Below the pieces are notes generated by a model. That model was not told where the DNA came from, made no database searches, and was given only the letters and a program-made list of their open reading frames with translations. A stretch of DNA of 64,000 nt from Sipunculus nudus. Lineage: Eukaryota; Annelida; Sipuncula; Golfingiida; Sipunculidae. Positions within the stretch are counted from its first letter, which is position 1. Every line of letters begins with the position of its first letter. Position numbers and translations under genes: made by a program. Shown here one piece after another: positions 23,440 through 35,575 of the stretch. Location of the stretch: assembly GCA_026874595.1 (NCBI GenBank), contig CM049315.1, positions 570,001 through 634,000 on the forward strand, written 5' to 3'.

Positions 23440-24310
23440 TATTTCATTTAACTCAGTTTAACCTTTTCACTGACATTACTTGGTTTCTTTTACACCAAGG
23501 ATAGTAAATGGACCATTGGTGATAATTTATCCATTTTTTCAGTTCTGGGGAATCTATAGAACCATTTCCTATTGCTAGCATGCTAAAATACCACTTTTAT
23601 CAACTTTTACTTTTAATACTGACAATTTTTAAAACTGTGAAAATACTTGATTTAACACTCAGTATCTTCTAATGTAAAGGTGATATCATCTGCGAATAGT
23701 GATATGATAAAATTTTTTCCATTTATTGAAATGCCTTTATAAACTCTTTGTGCCGAATAGGAATTAAAAAACTTCTACATAAACATAAATAAATGTGGGG
23801 ATAAAGGGCACCCTCGTCTCACACCTCGAGTGATAGTATAGAATGAAAACATGTCTCTGTTATGAGAAAATTGAACCAAAAAAAAATCTTACCACTTGAT
23901 TGCCCATGGCGGGAAAGGGTTCTGAATAGGAATCGTAAATATCACTGAAACAGGTTTAACAGTATTACTGCCTAATATCTACCCGCTTTCCGTGATGAAC
24001 AGCTGGCCATGCCAGAACCGAGTTTTCAGTTTATCTCTGCGCTTTTATCATTTGGTCACGGGCTTTCTTTTTCAAAAGGTAATCCCTCATTGCCAAGTCC
24101 TCGTGGAAACTCGGACCACTATTTTGCCCATATTATTCAAATTTTCTTTTGCAGGTCTGATAACGTGGTTGCGGCAACTTCTGTTATGAAAACGGACTAT
24201 TAATTGCCTGGACCCTCTGGTGCTCTTTCCACACCTGATCGCAAATTCATTACAATCCAGGATTTCGGCAAAGGATTTTCCAATTGCTAGTTGGATTTTT
24301 TCCATAATCT
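23440..24310 (-). pseudogene. L1-like LINE relic: RT core and possible ORF1 piece
   Basis: Minus-strand translation of 23835-23780 gives ITRGVRRGCPLSPHLF, and 23720-23680 gives IISLFADDITF, with the catalytic FADD at 23696-23685. VDKSGIL follows near 23600. These are RT blocks of an L1-like (L1/Tx1-group) LINE. Upstream on the same strand, 24305-24087 is open and gives RQLIVRFHNRSCRNHVI and AKENLNNMGK, which resembles the RNA-binding ORF1 of such elements. The endonuclease that should lie between is absent, so there is a deletion. Stops are frequent. Confidence 0.72.
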
Positions 24311-25270
24311 GGGGTAAAACCTTGCAAAATGCATGTTAGTAGTAGGTGCACAACTCTGCGTCATTAATTTACGCCGCGTCGATGCCAGGTGATAAAAGGA
24401 TTCCATTTCGTGCGTGCGCCGACACCGGCGTTTGAAGGGGTTAAGGATGGGGATCTGAATGAACCGCTCGTTCGGATTATTGGTTGCCCTTGAAAAAGGC
24501 CTTTTTTTGTGATTTTTCTTCTTTTGTGATTTTTTTTTCTATTTTTCTTGGAAGAACATTAAAAATAAACATCAAGCTTCCTGTTGGCGTAATTAATGAA
24601 TGCGAAGGATGCACAGGATTGCCTTCAAAACGGTCTGCGTACTGCTGCGAATGATACATTCGCAAGAAATTTTGGAGCAGGGTCAGCTACTGCTGCATGG
24701 ATTGGTAGTTTTCAGCTTCTTGTCGGAGGAAATGTTCGAGGTCGTCTTGCGTCTGGGCTTTCGGTTGAAAGTCTGTGTCGGCATCAGCGGGTGGTTCTCT
24801 TTGAGTATCAAAATCATCTTTAGCTTCCCTGATGACGATAACTTCGTTCTGATTTAACCCTGATAAACCTGGCTGTTTGTTCTGTCCTGGAAGGTGCTCT
24901 GAAAATGTGACTCTCCTAGCTCCTATAAACGCAGGCGTCGACGAAGCACGCCCCTATTCTCATCCCGCGTCGACGCATAAATCTGACCTTACGTATGTTT
25001 CACAATGGTTTTTAATTCAGTCACTTCCCCTATGCATTCCTAAACTATTTTTTATTCTTGTACATCTTGAGCAATGTTATGTCCTTGCTGAGTGATTCTT
25101 GATACTCACTCAAAGATCTTTTAATTTCAACTTGGATACTACATAATTTAAAGTCAAGCAAAGTATAAATATTTCGGCTAACCTCTCCAAATGCTCGCTA
25201 GTGTCTCGCTGGCATGTGTATTCCATGTGCTTCTCCTGGGAGTCGCCGGTGACTTACTTCCTCCTACAAA
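24311..25270. other. No recognisable gene
   Basis: Overlapping short open frames on both strands (for example 24596-24857) without an assignable motif. The minus strand has a Glu/Gln/Asp-rich reading near 24850-24680 that could be more of the neighbouring ORF1 relic, but I cannot establish this. Confidence 0.4.
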
Positions 25271-25271
25271 T

Positions 25272-28209
25272 AGTCAGGTGGATTAACGGAATTATCGTTA
25301 CACGCCGGATAAATGCACCAAATTTGGGATGAAGTACTTAACAGGTCAATCCTGTTCATTCTGGAGGGGGTGCCGACCCGAACTCGGTTTCTGGTTCTAT
25401 CAGCAGGCACGAGTCAAAAAAAAAAACAGGATTTTACGTAAAATTTCACATGTTAACATCAATAAACGGAATGTTTTAAACTCGACTGACTCTAGAACTC
25501 ATTTTAAATTGATCAATATACATAATAAGAACACCATAATGAAATATTATGAACAGTTTTCGTAGATATTGTGACGATAATCATGTTAAAGTATAATTAT
25601 AGATCGCTTGAGGTCAAAAGGTCACACCATCCTTGATGTGAAACTGTATCCTGTATGTTTAAAGCCCTCATGTTCCTAATGAAAATATTAGAAAAGTTAA
25701 GAAATATATAAATTTAATAAAAAAAATTGCATAATGGTTAGGATAATAAAGATTAAACACCCATGTAATTAAAATATGTATATAATAGTATATATACACT
25801 ATTCTAGTGAAACCATCCCTTTCTAAAGCTCTATCTTAAGTTGTATTTACGAAGAATCTAGGTGATTGAAACAATGATTGAATTATCCACACCTTTGATC
25901 ATTATTTATCAGGGCACAAATACATCTCGATCATCATATATGGTAAAAGCGATAATGGAAATGTGTCATGAAGCAATATTTGTTTACACTTATCAAAAAT
26001 AATATCTATCTGGAGGGAAAAAGGCTACGGGCAAATCCATAGACTTATTGAATTTATAATAAGATTATGGGCGGTTCTTGAACATCATTTGGGTTTTATA
26101 TTTGTATGGAATAATAACATTTCCAAGAAATTAATAAACTGCAGAAAATCATCGATGGTAGCAGTTTAGATCAAGTTTCAATACGACGGAGCTTCAAGTG
26201 GCGTTTAATCATCTGTTGCTGTATTTTTATGGGTTGAGAGTGGAAAATGGTTTGTACATATATTCAAATAAATACTTACATCGCTGATAATTTTATATAA
26301 CTACCTAATCTTAATTTATTATGAAATTATTATACTGATTTCAACTTTAATTTGGCAGGAATAGAATTCGGTATTTATTTACATTTTATATTTACATAAA
26401 AACCTACTTCATACTAAATGTTTTTTTTTTTTTTTTGCACTGAAGAAACGGTCTGACTACATTTACGCTATTGTTTATAATTGAGGCTAAACCTTTTTAG
26501 GCAAAAAACATTTTCAAATGTCCAAATAGTCAGCTAACTAATTATCGTTACATATCGAACAATAACACCAAATTTTGTAAGAAATATCCTCAAGTTAATC
26601 CTTCAGGTGCCAATTTAGCAGGCCAGAGTCCACAATAGCAAGATAACAAAACGTTATCAGACCTTTACAACAATAAAGGGAACGCGGTAAAGTCGGTTGA
26701 ATCTATATTTCATTTTCATTTAATCAATATATGTATAAAGAACACTTTTAAATATATCAATGATCTGTTGCAGTAAATATGACTAAAACCAGTTAAACGG
26801 TCAAATGTAGCCAGCATCAGGTGAGAAGGTCACGTCATCCGTTCATTCTTTAATTGGCATTTCGTTTGAAAGTTAAAATTTTGGAGCTCAGCTTTTTAGA
26901 AATATTAATATATATATTCGAATATATTTATCAATACTGCATAATTGTTTGGATGATAAAGATCATACTAGTATAGGTGCAATTTGGGCAGCTCAGTGTA
27001 TGATTGGAGTTTACATTCGCAGTCTGACCCTTCATATTTTTATGGTAAATTTGTTATTTTGTTATTTCTTCATATTTTTATACTAAATTTTATTTCAGTG
27101 AGCAGGTTATAGGCGCTTAAACTAAACTAGTATGTGCTTTACCTGGGGACCCCCTGGGTGTACTCTATCCACCTACAAAGTTTGGTGCTTTTATTCGATC
27201 TCTAACGATACAGCCCACATGTGACGCTAAGCCACCTGACTAAAAGCAAATCTTCATGGTACATCCGTTTGAAAAAGGTAACTGCATTAATTAAACTACC
27301 CAAGTTGTGTTCCAGAATGTGCCAATACAACTAATATATCGCATCGTAACCTTTTTGGCTTTAATAATATGACCGGTTTATTTGTTAAAGCAGTCTGAAA
27401 GATTTTATTTCTATATAATATTTCAATTTGTAGTGAATTTTGAAACATGTGATGTGTAAGTGGTAATATGTCAACATATTATCAGGAATGAGGTCGCACT
27501 CTTGTAACATGGTGACTATGATAGTTAATAAATGAATTCTGGTAAAAATTCATTGTGCGATTTACAGAGATCAGTTACAAGAATAACAAGAACAAATAAA
27601 AATATGAACGTCAGGTTGATCTTGATCGGAAATATGGTTTATCAGTCATATTTAGTTCAAACACCAGTAGCCGCAAAGGCAGCTATCCTTTATTATAAAT
27701 ATTTAATATTTTCCCATATTAAAAACTGAATAACAAACTCAACAATAGTAAACAAAAAGATATTTGCACATTTTTTTTTATAAGCTTAATATCTTGTTTT
27801 AATGTTTGCATGTAGCTTCCCCGTCATGAATTTGAGAAAAGGTATCGTCACCCGACCATTATACACTTTTTAGGCTACAGGTGTATAATATAACAATTTA
27901 CATGCTAATGATAGAAAGAACTTTTCTTTGGCTTTCTTTTGGTATATAATTCAATGTATTTCATTAAACCTTAGTTGATCTATTGTGATTTTTCCTTCCC
28001 CATCCCTCTTCATTGTCATGCGAAAAGAGGGTACTGTGATACGCAAGGCGCAGATGGTTTTCAGGCTCTGAAACTTATCTCCTAGGTACCGCGTGAGGGC
28101 ACTCCCTCTGAAATCATCCGTTTAGGTGTACTCTACCCATACACAAACTTTGGTGCTTTCATCCGGTCTGCAATGATATGGCGAAAATCTGACGCTAAGA
28201 CACCTGACT
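25272..28209. mobile_element. Nested inverted-repeat structure, four related termini
   Basis: A motif starting AGTCAGGTG occurs at 25272 and, diverged, as AGTCAGCTA at 26528. Its reverse complement ending CACCTGACT occurs at 27233-27241 and 28201-28209. Similarity extends inward for about 55-70 bp, with shared blocks ATCGTTA, CGGAT and GCACCAAATTT. The left two are in one orientation and the right two in the other, as expected for an element nested in a relative of itself (outer 2.9 kb, inner 0.71 kb) or for duplicated ends. No transposase frame is visible inside, so it would be non-autonomous. Confidence 0.5.
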
Positions 28210-28958
28210 TAAAGTTAGTTTAGACTTGTTTGAGTGTCCGAACTTTTTAGAATTTGGAGGTCTTGGCATGTTTCCCCGTTAATATACCTGTATATATAAT
28301 ATATCAACTGATAGAAGGCTTTCCTGAACGTCTTGTTTGAAGTTCTGTTGGAAGACGTCTATCTGTAAGCCGCAATGATACCGGAGCGTGTAATTAAAAG
28401 TTTGCATATTATGTGTCTGTATGTTAACTCAGACAAGATTTTTTTTTCGTACAAATATTTCACGTTTTAAATTAAACGATTAGATTTCACGATTAAATCT
28501 GCTCGCATCACAGGATCATGCAAAGTGACCATGACGCGTGACCTTCGAACAAGGAGGCGGGGCATGTGGGACAAATCAGTTATATATAACCCAATGGAAT
28601 GTTATGCAAGCCGTGAGGTTTGCGAGGCTTATGTCACACGGCATGCGAGCCGTTTAGGCGAGCCTGCCATGATTGACACAAGCCAAGCACATCTATAACC
28701 AATACGGGACCGTGAGTCTGCAATAAACACTGTCTGTCTATCTATCGATAAAAAAACTTCCTATGAAGCTTCGTACCTCCCCTTTTTATGAAAGTGTCCA
28801 TGATGTTGTAGGGCCGTGATAATTCTCCATTTGACAGGACCAATCATTCGCCTCAGAACATACTGATAAATGCCGACTTTATGAATGTCTGTATGGATAA
28901 AGGTTGGTCAAGGCAGGGCGATACAAGGTAACGTTTATGACCTCCATTTATAAATTGG
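28210..28958. other. No gene; possible LTR-like piece
   Basis: No assignable open frame. Between about 28560 and 28745 there is TATATATAA, then GCAATAAACACTGTCTGTC about 140 bp later. That is a TATA-to-AATAAA spacing seen in small LTRs, but I found no partner copy or internal region. Confidence 0.3.
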
Positions 28959-29445
28959 TGTTACGGAACCTAATATAAACAGATCACGTATGCGTGATGA
29001 ACACAAATTTTGTCAAGGAGATAAAAAAAAAAAGATTCTGTAACACTAGGCAGCGTGGAATGTCTAGGGGAATGAAGTCAGTGTGTTTTTTGTTGTTAAC
29101 AAATAACTAAAATTTATTCTTAAAACATCCCTAACATTACAATACACTATTCAATACAATTATACAGCATAACAGCGGTACAACAACAAATCAATACAGT
29201 CACACAGTAAAATAAACAAAGTGCACAGTACCTGAATACCACCACTGTCACAACGATAAGTCCTTTAAAATGTATATGCCGGCGAACAGTTCAAACGAAT
29301 TATCTCGGAGAATAACAGTCCAATGTAAAGCTCTTGTAAAAATCCAGAAAGTAAACTTGAGACAGGCAGCATTAAATTGTATAAAGTTAGTAATAGTAGA
29401 ATCCTTGAAATTACTGGATAATTGGAAGGTCCCACAAACTGACAT
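28959..29445 (-). repeat. Truncated family-A LTR
   Basis: TGTTACGGAACCTAATATAAACAGATCACG at 28959 opens a stretch that follows the family-A LTR to about 29350. After a replaced segment it matches again at GGTCCCACAAACTGACA (29428-29444). The remaining 350 or so bases of the LTR are absent, so this is a fragment. The shared head is given here by its first 20 bases at most elsewhere; the start TGTTACGG is diagnostic. Confidence 0.85.
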
Positions 29446-29654
29446 AAACCGATTTTAGCAGCCTGCCCCCCCCCTTTCTGCACCTGGTGACCTCTTTTCA
29501 GGTTTCTTTTTCACATAAATGTTATCACCCACTGCGCAAAATCGGGCTTGAAAAGAGTTTGTTTTGACTTTAAACGACTTTGAGGAAGGTTGATGTGACC
29601 AGACTAATCAGTGAGTGGTATCGCATTGTGCACCGGATATACCCTGCATGTTAG

Positions 29655-29896
29655 TAAGTATAGACTTTGAAAAGACTTTCGATTCCTGAGAAATGCGCTT
29701 CATTATAACCGTTTTGGACTAATTTTAATTTGGATTATCATTTATAAAATAAATTCGAATATTGTATATCAATAAAAAAGCTGTACCTTTAATCATGGTG
29801 TTAGATCTGGATATTTTAAAGTGGAAAGAGGTGTGCTTCAAGGATATTCTCTATCTCCATATTTATTTGTATTAGCGGGAGAGGTTTTTTAACAAG
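29655..29896 (+). pseudogene. L1-like reverse transcriptase fragment
   Basis: Plus-strand reading gives DFEKTFDS (about 29664), then after frame changes FGLSFIK and, at about 29805, GYFKVERGVLQGYSLSPYLF followed by VLAGE. These are the D-containing palm block and the RGVxQGxxLSPYLF block of L1-like RTs in the correct order and spacing. Stops are present and the fragment ends abruptly at about 29896. Confidence 0.78.
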
Positions 29897-29974
29897 TATT
29901 TATTATTCAAAAACAATTTCATCCATACATATATAAGTACAAGAGACAAAAATACAAAAACAGAAAATACAGAA

Positions 29975-30395
29975 ACACATGACATACCAGAGAAATAAAT
30001 ACAAAAATGAGGGTCTAGAATTTATACACATTCCGGCAATTCAAGTAGTTCTCCCTAAAATTTGTCTATTTTAAGCAGATATATAATATTTAGATTAGAC
30101 CCATATATATTCACCAATGTCATTTGTAATTCTTCTATCGTAATGTCTAGTATTAAAAATTGCCCCTTTTCTTAATAGTGTCATGTATTTCGAAATTGAC
30201 AGCATTTTTTTAATAGAATACAAACTCCTTTTGAATTATTAGTTCCATGTAAATATTGGACCATTCGATTCTGCCTTCCATTTTTCTTCATCCTTTATTG
30301 TGCTGTCTGTTGCCTTGCTCAAATGTAGCCAATGAAAAATTTTTCTTCTTTTGAAATTATCACCAAGCCCCCGTACATTCAATGAAACTATCTGA
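29975..30395 (-). pseudogene. L1-like endonuclease fragment
   Basis: Minus-strand reading from 30395 gives QIVSLNVRGLGDNFKRRKIF, the N-terminal block of an L1-like apurinic endonuclease. Next comes DEEKWKAE, and after a frame change HGTNNSKGVCILLKK (about 30245). Further on, GQFLILDITIEELQMTLVNI (about 30165) ends in a YG block. The ETH catalytic region between the first blocks is deleted. It lies opposite in strand to the RT fragment at 29655, so the two are not a simple collinear copy. Confidence 0.75.
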
Positions 30396-30511
30396 GACAT
30401 ATACTAGTATATTAATAGAATCTAGAGTATTAATTGAATATATAGCTGCATACACATAACAAACAGTAAAAATTGTGCATTTGTGCGTGTGTGTAAGGAC
30501 ATAAATACCAA

Positions 30512-32692
30512 AACGCGTCCTGTTTATGTACACGGGTATATAATGACACAGGAGTACATAAAGCGTCCTGTTTATGCACACGGGTATATAATGACACAGG
30601 AGTACAAAAAGCGTCCTCTTTATGCACACGGGAATATAATGACACAGGAGTACAAAAAGCGTCCTCTTTATGCACACGGGTATATAATGACACAGGAGTA
30701 CAAAAAGCGTCCTCTTTATGCACACGGGTATATAATGACACAGAAGGACAAAAAGCGTCTTCTTTATGCACACGGGTATATCATGACACAGGAGGACAAA
30801 AAGCGTCCTGTTTATGCACACGGGTATATAATGACACAGGAGGACAAAAAGCGTCCTCTTTATGCACACGGGTATATAATGACACAGGAGTACAAAAAAA
30901 CGTCCTGTTTATGTACACGGGTATATAATGACACAGGAGTACAAAAAGCGTCCTGTTTATGTACACGGGTATATAATGACACAGGAGGACAAAAAGCGTC
31001 CTGTTTATGCACACGGGTATATAATGACACAGGAGTACAAAAAGCGTCCTGTTTATGCACACGGGTATATAATGACACAGGAGTACAAAAAGCGTCCTGT
31101 TTATGCACACGGGTATATAATGACACAGGAGTACAAAAAGCGTCCTGTTTATGCACACGGGTATATAATGACACAGGAGTACGAAAAGCGTCCTGTTTAT
31201 GCACACGGGTATATAATGACACAGGAGTACAAAAAGCGTCCTGTTTATGCACACGGGTATATAATGACACAGGAGTACAAAAAGCGTCCTGTTTATGCAC
31301 ACGGGTATATAATGACACAGGAGTACAAAAAGCGTCCTGTTTATGCACACGGGTATATAATGACACAGGAGTACAAAAAGCGTCCTGTTTATGCACACGG
31401 GTATATAATGACATAGGAGTACAAAAAGCGTCCTGTTTATGCACACGGGTATATAATGACACAGGAGTACAAAAAGCGTCCTGTTTATGTACACGGGTAT
31501 ATAATGACACAGGAGTACAAAGCGTCCTGTTTATGAACACGGGTATATAATGACACAGGAGTACAAAGCGTCCTGTTTATATATAATGACACAGGAGGAC
31601 AAAAAGCGTCCTGTTTATGTACACGGGTATATAATGACACAGGAGGACAAAAAGCGTCCTGTTTATGCACACGGGTATATAATGACACAGGAGGACAAAA
31701 AGCGTCCTGTTCATGCACACGGGTATATAATGACACAGGAGTACAAAGCGTCCTGTTTATGCACACGGTTATATAATGACACAGGAGGACAAAAAGCGTC
31801 CTGTTTATGTACACGGGTATATAATGACACAGGAGGACAAAAAGCGTCCTGTTTATGCACACGGGTATATAATGACACAGGAGGACAAAAAGCGTCCTCT
31901 TTATGCACACGGGTATATAATGACACAGGAGGACAAAAAACGTCCTGTTTATGTACACGGGTATATAATGACACAGGAGGACAAAAAGCGTCCTGTTTAT
32001 GTACACGGGTATATAATGACACAGGAGTACAAAAAGCGTCCTGTTTATGTACACGGGTATATAATGACACAGGAGTACAAAAAGCGTCCTGTTTATTAAC
32101 ACGGGTATATAATGACACAGGAGTACAAAAAGCGTCCTGTTTATGTACACGGGTATATAATGACACAGGAGTACAAAAAGCGTCCTGTTTAGGAACACGG
32201 GTATATAATGACACAGGAGTACAAAAAGCGTCCTGTTTATGTACACGGGTATATAATGACACAGGAGTACAAAAAGCGTCCTGTTTATGTACACGGGTAT
32301 ATAATGACACAGGAGTACAAAAAACGTCCTGTTTATGTACACGGGTATATAATGACACAGGAGTACAAAAAACGTCCTGCTTATATACACGGGTATAAAA
32401 TGACACAGGAGTACAAAAAGCGTCCTGTTTATGTACACGGGTATATAATGACACAGGAGTACAAAGCGTCCTGTTTATTAACACGGGTATATAATGACAC
32501 AGGAGTACAAAGCGTCCTGTTTATGCACACGGGTATATAATGACACAGGAGTACAAAAAGCGTCCTGTTTATGTACACGGGTATATAATGACACAGGAGT
32601 CCAAAAAGCGTCCTGTTTATGTACACGGGTATATAATGACACAGGAGAGTACAAAAAGCGTCCTGTTTATATACACGGGTATATAATGACAC
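30512..32692. repeat. 48-bp minisatellite, about 45 units
   Basis: Head-to-tail 48-bp units share the cores CACGGGTATATAATGACACA and GCGTCCT(G/C)TTTATG. Variants include GAGTAC or GAGGAC, TGCAC or TGTAC, and 46-bp forms with AAAGCG in place of AAAAAGCG. One unit near 31580 has lost its CACGGG part. As 48 is a multiple of three and the unit lacks stops in several frames, open frames up to 355 codons appear on both strands with 16-residue periods. These carry no evidence of being translated. Confidence 0.97.
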
Positions 32693-33841
32693 TTTTTTTA
32701 AATCGTTTATACTATCTTATTGTATGTTGATCTTTTAGAGATGTTAGACTTGCACATTATTTTTGACAGAGATAATATGAAATTTCAAAATCTTCTCAAA
32801 CGAAGGCTCCTATACCCCTGAGTTCAAGATCTGGTCTGCTGTGCCATTAAATGAATAGGTATGCAATTGAATGGATATGGAATCAGCGCATTACTTCCTC
32901 AATACTTTGAGATGGCCTTACCCTTCATCCAAGCAAGGCCACACGAGGTCGATATTTAAGTGGGTTCCCCTTGACGTGTGTCGTGTCGCCGGAAACATAC
33001 GACAATGAATGGAGGCGACCCGCCCGGCCGCTCCAGTTTCTCGTTATCACAGTTGATGTATTAGTTGATGGAGGAAGGAGACAGACAGGCCGCCCGTTGA
33101 AGCCTGCTCACTATTACCATTCATCGCTGAAGGATGATTCTTCTTCATCCTCTCCACCTGATTTCTTCTGATAGAGTTCATTCAACATACACCGTCTTTA
33201 TATAGCAACCTAATTCGAAAGAAGTGTCAGGACCACAAGCTTGACAAATGCTGAATAGTTTGGTCGGTTGGTCTGGATAAGTGAGAGCAGTGAGAGACGC
33301 TGATGTAAAAAGTATTTCTAGTGTATTCCAATGTCTTAATTTAAATTACATAATATAACTTTCAGATAAACGTAAGTTCAATGCAGATATTAGATTGAAT
33401 GCATAAGCGAATAACAAAAATTGAATTTTGTATTAAAGGCACATTTCAAATCATACCTTATGTAATAATAGTAAATAGGTTGAGAAACGTTTTCAAACTG
33501 AGAGATGCATTTAAAAATGTATGTTTCTATGGAAATCATAATTATATCCCTGTCCAGTTATAAAACAAAATGCATCAGAAGCAGATCCCGAAGAGGGGGG
33601 GGGATTGGTCCGGAATCCCCCTCCTTTTCAGCCGCCGCAACCTTTTTTAAGGGTCTCAGACCAATATTTGCGGACTAGAACCCCCTTTACCGGATATGGA
33701 GACCCTCTTTATAGTTTTTTTTTCATCGGTCCTAGGGTTTGCAGATCGAAGGTAATAAATAAACTTATTAAACGCTCAAGTATAAATGATCAAACGTTCT
33801 GGAAAACAGCTGTTATTTATTATTAAAATAATATGCTTTTT
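32693..33841. other. No recognisable gene
   Basis: A 66-codon frame at 32971-33171 and a 73-codon frame at 33605-33826 have no assignable motif. A G run lies at 33595-33603. Confidence 0.5.
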
Positions 33842-34041
33842 TTTACCTATGTACGACCTTCATAGTGAAACAATATGAGCGAAACTGCCATTTACCACAC
33901 AGGTTGTATTCCCCCCCCCCCCCCCCTGTGTCACGACGAGGCCCGATATTTACAACTTAGGCGAGATTTCACTTAATTGGAGGGGGGTTATGTGAGCATA
34001 ATTTGGGTCCATTGAAATCAGTATGGCACCTTTACGGATAT
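33842..34041. repeat. Local duplication, copy 1, left part
   Basis: It matches 35323-35517 in order: CCTTCATA(G/A)TGAAACAATA, a C-rich run, GTGTCACGACGAGGCCCGATAT, stated here by its core ACGACGAGGCCCGATAT, then CATAATTTG and ATGGCACCTT. Copy 1 is interrupted at 34042 by an LTR and resumes at 34912. Confidence 0.85.
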
Positions 34042-34911
34042 TGTTACGGAACCTAATATCAACAGATCACGTACGCGTGATGAACATAAATTTTGTAATG
34101 AAGATAAAAAAATCAGATTCTGTAACACTAGGCAGCGTGAAATGTCTAGGGGAATGAATAAAGAAGTCAGTGTTTTTTTGTTAACAAATAACCATAATTT
34201 ATTCCTAAAACAATCCTAACATTACAATACACTAAATCAATACATTTTCACAGTATAACAACAGTACAACAGCAAATCAATACAAGTATATAAATAAAAT
34301 GTACAGTGCCTGTATACCACCACTGTCACAGCGATAACAAGTCCTTTATAACATACAACCCAGATGAGCAGTTCACATAAATCTTCTCAGAGAATAACAG
34401 TCCAGTTCATTCACAAAATCAATCCGTTGTAATCCCAAAGTGAAGTTCTTGTTATAATCCCGAAAGCAAACTGAAGACCATAAAAGATCCGTCACAATTT
34501 AGAAGAAAATCTATAATTGCCGCACTTATCGGAAAAGGTCCACAACTGACTTACACGCTTCTGTGTCCGCTGGAATATTTCTCTCCACTCCTGTTTGGCT
34601 CTAAAACACAGCCCCTTATTTAAAACTTTCACCTCAACTTTCCATTTCTAGAACAATCCTAAGAACCTAACATAATACACAGTACAAACGCGTTACAGGA
34701 AACATCTAGAACAACATCGCTGTGTTTATACAGATCAGGGTTCACACGTGGGCCGGCCCGGCTCGGCCAGGCGAGAAAGCCCCAGACTAGCATGACCGCT
34801 GTTTACACGTGAGACCCCACGCGTTTGGCCGGGCTATGCCGTCATAGCAACTGACAACGCTAGCGCTGAACAAACACACTGCTGCACACAGTAAAAGAGA
34901 CATCTATAACA
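34042..34911 (-). repeat. Solo family-A LTR
   Basis: 870 bp from TGTTACGGAACC to CATCTATAACA, flanked by ATAT on both sides (34038-34041 and 34912-34915). It aligns along its length with the LTRs at 13235 and 22381, including the TATA-like block near 34617. No internal gag-pol sequence adjoins it, so it is what remains after recombination between two LTRs. Confidence 0.92.
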
Positions 34912-34990
34912 ATATTCATCTTTATTCGTGGCAAATGGTACAGTTGTTTGTTTTGCATATAATATTAGAGGGACATGCAAAACAAAAGAT
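34912..34990. repeat. Local duplication, copy 1, right part
   Basis: ATTCATCTTT and then GTTTTGCATATA continue copy 1 after the LTR. They correspond to ATTCATCTTTG and GTTTGCATATA in copy 2 at 35517-35575. Confidence 0.8.
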
Positions 34991-35322
34991 TCTGTGATTT
35001 TTTTTTGTAGACTGTATTATGAAGGCATACATACGAACGGACAAAGCTGTCAAATGCATGGAAAATTGACTGGTCTCTCAAAAATATTTATATAAGAATA
35101 TAGCGGGGGTCAAAAATCATTACAGACAGCTGAATCATACCTGAAGCCCCCCCCCCTTCACCGTGACTTTCATGCAGTCTTTACATATCTTGTCAAAGGT
35201 TATCTAACTTAAGACTTCCATATGTGGCCGACAACTTTCACAGACTTAGGATGTATATTTTTATATTTTACTTCCCTGGTCGTGATTTGTTTGCTCCGTC
35301 TATATCAGCATTTTCACCCTTT

Positions 35323-35575
35323 TATTTACCGATGCATGGCCTTCATAATGAAACAATAAAAACGAAACTGCCGTTATCCACACTTTTTTTCTTATTTCCC
35401 CCTTGTGTCACGACGAGGCCCGATATATACAACTTAGACGAGAATTTATTTAGTTTTAGGGGGAATAGGTGAACATAATTTGAGTCAAATTTAATCAAAA
35501 TGGCACCTTAACGGAAATTCATCTTTGTTCCATGGCACATGTAACAGTTGTATGTGTTTGCATATACTATGTAAA
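35323..35575. repeat. Local duplication, copy 2, empty site
   Basis: This is the uninterrupted relative of 33842-34041 plus 34912-34990. The junction ACGGAAATTCATC (35511-35523) is where the LTR sits in copy 1. Confidence 0.85.

Noticed and set aside
28560-28745. Solo LTR of another family
   Set aside because: TATA-like and AATAAA-like sequences are present, but no terminal TG/CA pair with a target duplication and no second copy were found.
30483-31550. 355-codon open frame across the 48-bp array, and similar frames on the minus strand
   Set aside because: The unit is a multiple of three and lacks stops in several frames, so long frames on both strands are expected without selection.
30512-32692. 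CRISPR-like array
   Set aside because: Units are head-to-tail and nearly identical with no unique spacers, and the genome context is animal.
32971-33171. 66-codon frame with higher GC than its surroundings
   Set aside because: No domain, splice sites or periodicity that I could point to.
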